A stretch of DNA of 53,143 nucleotides from contig JAZRXD010000091.1 of assembly GCA_045600045.1 (NCBI GenBank), positions 1 to 53,143 on the forward strand, given 5' to 3'. The number at the start of each line of letters is the position of its first letter. Positions within the stretch are counted from its first letter, which is position 1. The notes under the pieces were generated by a model. The model was not told the origin of the DNA, did no database searches, and was given only the letters and a program-made list of their open reading frames with translations. This DNA comes from UBA1715 sp045600045. Lineage in GTDB: Bacteria > Bacteroidota > Bacteroidia > Bacteroidales > UBA1715. Below are positions 49,992 through 53,143 of this stretch, in pieces. The position numbers were made by a program, and so were the translations under genes.

Positions 49992-51884
49992 ATGAAAAAA
50001 CTTTTTTCGATTCTTTTAGCAATTCTTCCTTGTTACATTTTTGCACAAAACGAAAGCAAATACATTGTTGTTGACCAATTCGGCTATCTTCCTGATATGC
50101 AAAAAATTGCAATCGTCCGTTGTCCCGAAATTGGTTTTGATTCTGCGGAAACGTTTACCCCCGGCGACATTTATGAAGTTGTAAATGCGGAAACAAAAAA
50201 TGTAGCCTATTCCGGTCCTATTGTAGCATGGAATAATGGTGCCGTTGCCCAAAGCAGTGGAGACAAAGCGTGGAGATTTGATTTTTCGAATGTGAAGGAA
50301 ACTGGAATATATTACATATATGACAAAACAAACAATGCAAAATCATACACATTTGAAATCGGTGAAAATGTTTACAAAAACGTACTGAAACAAGCTGTAC
50401 GTACATTCTATTACCAACGATGCGGATTCAAAAAAGAAGCTAAATATGCCGGCGAAGGTTGGACTGATGAAGCAAGCCACATCCATACGGGGCAAGATTT
50501 AAATTGTCGTCGCTGGATGGCAAAAGACGACCCAACAACTGCAAAAGACGTTCACGGTGGATGGTACGACGCGGGCGATTTCAACCGATACACAAACTGG
50601 ACGTGCGATTATATTGAATATCTCCTTCTTTCGTACGAAGAAAATCCTGCTGCTTGGACCGACGATTTCGGAATTCCTGAATCAGGCAATAAAATTCCTG
50701 ATATTTTGGACGAAGTTCGTTGGGGACTAGAACACGTACTCCGTCTACAATTCGACAATGGCTCGGTTATTTCGGTTGTTCACACTGGATACGGAACCCC
50801 TCCATCGGCAAACACAGAACCTACCTACTGGGGCGATCCAAGTACATCTGCTACCCTTTCGGCTGCTGCCGCATACGCATACGGATCAAAAATCTATGCA
50901 CAAATCGACAAGAAATTTTCCCAAAAACTGAAAACAGCCGCTATCAAAGCTTGGAACTGGGCTAATGAAAATCCCGAAGTGTACTTTTTTAACAACAGCG
51001 CAGAACATGGTACCCAAGGTCTTGCGGCTGGTCAGCAAGAAATTACAGATCCAATGCACAAATCGGAATTAAAACTATTGGCTGCATTACGTTTATTTGA
51101 TGCAACAGGCAACAAACAATATCAAAACTATTTCGACAGCAATTATCAAAATACGCGCTTAGTTGCTTGGGGATTGGTTTTCCCTTTTGGCGAATTAAAC
51201 CAAGATATGTTGTTGTACTACACTAAATTACCAAAGGCAACACCTGAAGTTGTCAGCAAAATCAAATATTCGTACCAATTAGGTATCGACACAATCTGCA
51301 ACCTATTCTCTATCCGCGATGACGAAGATCCATATTTGGCATGTCAAAAAGATTACGTTTGGGGAAGCAACGGAACAAAATCAAAACAAGGTTCCATTTA
51401 TTACAATTTAATTCAATACGATATTGCTTGGAACGAAACACTAAAAACAACAGCAACTGATATTGCAGGACGATACATTCACTACTTGCATGGCGTTAAT
51501 CCTCTAAACAAATGCTATTTGACAAATATGTCAAAATATGGTGCCGAGAACAGCGTTCGTCAAATTTATCATAGCTGGTACTGCCACGGAAATGAGAAAT
51601 GGGACGAAGCTGGCGTTTCCACCTACGGGCCAGTTCCTGGATTTGTACCAGGTGGACCAAATTTGGAATACGATTGGGACAGATGCTGTCCGAACAACTG
51701 CGACAGCGAATACAATAATTCACTTTGTTTTTCTATAGACATCACTCCTTTGAAAAACCAACCTGCCCAAAAATCATATTTGGATATGAATAACGGATGG
51801 CCTATCAATGCGTGGTCCGTAAGTGAAGTGAGTGGCGGATACCAAGTTCAATATATCCGTCTGTTATCAAAATTTGTTAAATAA
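49992..51884 (+). CDS. Secreted GH9 endoglucanase-type enzyme
   Basis: The product has 630 residues. The signal peptide MKKLFSILLAILPCYIFAQ is followed by an N-terminal Ig-like CelD_N domain (YIVVDQFGYLPDMQKIAIVR) and the (alpha/alpha)6 GH9 barrel. The catalytic base is in HGGWYDAGDFNRYTNW (Asp193, Asp196), the acid is Glu612 in NAWSVSEVSGGYQVQYIRLL. HYLHGVNPLNKCYLTNMSKY is the usual late GH9 motif. Enzymes of this type cut internal beta-1,4-glucan links of cellulose or mixed-linkage glucans. There is no carbohydrate-binding module, dockerin or sorting domain, so it is probably periplasmic. The GH94 phosphorylase elsewhere in the window would act on short products (inference). Confidence 0.92.
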   Translation: MKKLFSILLAILPCYIFAQNESKYIVVDQFGYLPDMQKIAIVRCPEIGFDSAETFTPGDIYEVVNAETKNVAYSGPIVAWNNGAVAQSSGDKAWRFDFSNVKETGIYYIYDKTNNAKSYTFEIGENVYKNVLKQAVRTFYYQRCGFKKEAKYAGEGWTDEASHIHTGQDLNCRRWMAKDDPTTAKDVHGGWYDAGDFNRYTNWTCDYIEYLLLSYEENPAAWTDDFGIPESGNKIPDILDEVRWGLEHVLRLQFDNGSVISVVHTGYGTPPSANTEPTYWGDPSTSATLSAAAAYAYGSKIYAQIDKKFSQKLKTAAIKAWNWANENPEVYFFNNSAEHGTQGLAAGQQEITDPMHKSELKLLAALRLFDATGNKQYQNYFDSNYQNTRLVAWGLVFPFGELNQDMLLYYTKLPKATPEVVSKIKYSYQLGIDTICNLFSIRDDEDPYLACQKDYVWGSNGTKSKQGSIYYNLIQYDIAWNETLKTTATDIAGRYIHYLHGVNPLNKCYLTNMSKYGAENSVRQIYHSWYCHGNEKWDEAGVSTYGPVPGFVPGGPNLEYDWDRCCPNNCDSEYNNSLCFSIDITPLKNQPAQKSYLDMNNGWPINAWSVSEVSGGYQVQYIRLLSKFVK

Positions 51885-51889
51885 CGGCT

Positions 51890-52905
51890 TAATGGTCAAT
51901 AGGGTACCTAAAATCCTTGTAATTATTTGAATTTTATATATTTACATCATTTTTAAGAAAATGAGTAAAAATCTGCTTTTATTGCGGAAGTAAAAATGTT
52001 ATCCGCAAAGGCAAAAAGAATGAAAAGCAGTGCTGGTTCTGCAAGGATTGCAATCGTTATTCCACAAGGCAGAACTCAATAGATGTAGGTGATTTATACA
52101 AGGAGTACACCTATGGAAAACAAACTCTGCAACAATTATCCGAAAGGTTTTGTCTGTCAGTTAGTACAATCCAAAGACGATTTAAGACAGTCAACAGCAA
52201 GATATTAGTTTCAAAATACAAAGAAGTTGTGGTATTGATGGATGCGACTTATTGGGGACGCAATTTTGGCGTGTTGGTATTCAAGGATGCGTTTAGAAAC
52301 AAGATACTATGGAAGAAATTTCTAACGAAAAAAGAGAACTTACATGACTACATGAAAGGAATTGAATGGTTGGAAGAATCAGGCTTTAAGATAGTCGGAA
52401 TTGTTTGCGATGGTTTAAAAGGTCTAATTAAATCCCTTTCCAATTACAAAGTTCAATACTGTCAATTCCACCAAATAAAGACAGTCAAGTTTTATCTGAC
52501 AAGCAAGCCTGACTTACCAGCTTCACAGGAATTGCTGTCGATAGCTTTAACACTCTGCAAAACAGATAAAGAATCCTTTGTGGGAGCATTTGAGGAATGG
52601 ACGGTTAAATGATGCGATTTCCTAAAAGAAAGAAGTGTAGAGCCTAAAACTGGAAAGACCAGATATACTCATCAACGCCTGAGGAGTGCTTATTTGAGTA
52701 TTAAACGTAATATGGAGCTGTTGTGGACATTTTACGATTATCCAGACTTACATCTTCCTAATACTAACAATGGTATAGAAGCCTTGTTTACCGACCTAAA
52801 AACAAAATTACGAGTCCATAACGGACTATCTAAAATGAATCGAATAAAGTTTATTGATCAATATTTTTATAACAAACAAAAGATCAGGTACCCTTTTGAC
52901 CAATA
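51890..52905. mobile_element. IS256-type insertion sequence (Zn-binding variant), inactive
   Basis: A 1016-base element with terminal inverted repeats TAATGGTCAATAGGGTACCT (51890-51909) and, read from the other end, TATTGGTCAAAAGGGTACCT (52886-52905): 18 of 20 positions match. The single transposase frame starts at 51961. I find no direct target repeat: the flanks CGGCT and GGCCC differ. The element lies 5 bases past the GH9 stop codon and abuts the truncated ATPase gene on the right. Confidence 0.85.
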
Positions 52906-52906
52906 G
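51961..52906 (+). pseudogene. IS256 family transposase, variant Zn-binding type, two lesions
   Basis: With one A removed from the A5 run at 51967-51971 the frame reads MSKICFYCGSKNVIRKGKKN, then EKQCWFCKDCNRYS: a Cys-x2-Cys pair repeated, a zinc ribbon. The HTH region is GKQTLQQLSERFCLSVSTIQ. The DDE catalytic residues are in VVVLMDATYWGRNFGVLVFK, FKIVGIVCDGLKGLIK and LPNTNNGIEALFTDLKTKLR. A TGA at 52610-52612 falls inside FEEWTVK-stop-CDFLKER, where a Trp (TGG) is the likely ancestor. So a 5' frameshift and one nonsense codon make the copy dead, unless the A run is a programmed slip site. The stop TAG begins in the last two bases of the right repeat. Confidence 0.85.
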
Positions 52907-53036
52907 GCCCAAACTTTCTTATTGAAAATGTTTTACCAATCTGACGTGCACCTTTTACAATCAATGGCAAATGGTCTTTTCGTTGTTTCCAATCAAAAAG
53001 AAAAGCATCAATTTTACGTCTCAACAAGTTTTTCAT
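52906..53036 (-). pseudogene. N-terminal fragment of AAA_14/DUF4143 ATPase
   Basis: From the ATG at 53036: MKNLLRRKIDAFLFDWKQRK, DHLPLIVKGARQIGKTFSIR, KFG, ending at the IS junction. The pattern matches the start of AAA_14 ATPases with a DUF4143 C-terminal domain (typically 380-430 residues), including the Walker A GARQIGKT. Only 43 codons remain; translation would run a few codons into the IS and stop. On the far side of the IS the DNA is the GH9 3' end, not the rest of the ATPase, so the gene was truncated, not just split. The function of this family is unclear. Confidence 0.75.
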
Positions 53037-53043
53037 ATAACTA

Positions 53044-53143
53044 TCTCATTTTGAGACAAAAAAATATCTTTTTCACAAAATTCCAACAATTTTTGGAAGA
53101 AATTTCACAAAATTCCAACTCTTTACAATAAGTTTTTCACAAA
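53044..53143 (-). promoter_or_regulatory. Upstream region of the truncated ATPase with direct repeats and operator-like palindrome
   Basis: On the minus strand GTTGGAATTTTGTGAAA occurs twice, about 33 bases apart, and its last half (TTTGTGAAA) once more at the window edge. Just before the ATG lies TCTCA-AAA-TGAGA (53044-53056), a small inverted repeat fit for a repressor, beside a T-rich -7-like stretch. These may form the promoter and operator of the ATPase gene. Confidence 0.4.

Overview
The window is a stretch of a Bacteroidota (most likely Bacteroidales) chromosome. Three things point there: AT-rich DNA with many promoters of the form TAnnTTTG, several with TTTG 17-20 bases upstream; family types typical of the phylum (long IspG with an insertion, 472-residue LepB, type IX secretion C-terminal domains, NagZ/beta-lactamase fusion, DUF3078, DUF4159, GH9 and GH94 enzymes); and phylum-typical gene orders such as ftsK-lolA and thrS-infC-rpmI-rplT. 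No rRNA, tRNA or CRISPR array was found. Most of the window is stable housekeeping DNA; the accessory parts are the first 7.4 kb and the last 1.3 kb.

Layout: 1-1540 holds a lipoprotein start, a relic of a type IX secretion C-terminal domain, a palindrome and an intact sorting-domain protein. 1540-3282 is ispG. 3392-6147 is a two-gene surface module: a 653-residue protein with nine 15-residue repeats and a C-terminal YYWSS/GVRVV domain, preceded by a small sorting-domain-like partner. A (GT)10 tract lies in its upstream region. 6402-7335 is a decayed DUF3791-DUF3990-DUF3791 cassette, resembling a toxin-antitoxin unit, with two in-frame stops and one frameshift.

7537-10682 is thrS-infC-rpmI-rplT. 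It is followed by dapB, lepB, a WbqC-like gene, a glycosyltransferase, rsmG and rpmH. 15891-18647 (minus) is a promoter-led operon of a small membrane protein, a carboxylesterase and a Gfo/Idh oxidoreductase. 18779-21163 is a GH94 phosphorylase. 21335-28154 (plus) has a nucleoid-associated protein, a lipoprotein overlapping ftsK, a LolA-like carrier, a LuxC-like acyl-CoA reductase and a pRiA4b ORF-3-like protein.

28204-33307 (minus) is a tight operon: lipoprotein, tyrS, a compact FNT channel, a VWA-like membrane protein and DUF4159. 33494-40687 (plus) carries a PIF1-like helicase, rhodanese, DUF3078, a coiled-coil protein, zapA, a strong 6S RNA candidate, rny and a WbpP-like epimerase. 40691-46115 (minus) is an operon of an IMPACT-family protein, an M42-like peptidase, an NagZ/beta-lactamase fusion and a conserved acidic protein; rplS and a Cu/Zn permease with an HMA domain follow. 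48055-51884 has a sodium:solute symporter and a secreted GH9 glucanase. The window ends with a dead IS256-type (Zn-binding variant) insertion sequence abutting the first 43 codons of an AAA_14/DUF4143 ATPase.

Together the GH9 enzyme, GH94 phosphorylase, esterase and symporter suggest a fibre- or beta-glucan-using bacterium (inference). The most notable observations are the fibre-like repeat protein with a possible phase-variable promoter, the triply broken DUF3791/DUF3990 cassette, and the 6S RNA between zapA and rny whose closing helix also looks like its terminator. Several start codons were placed by the position of the -7 promoter box.
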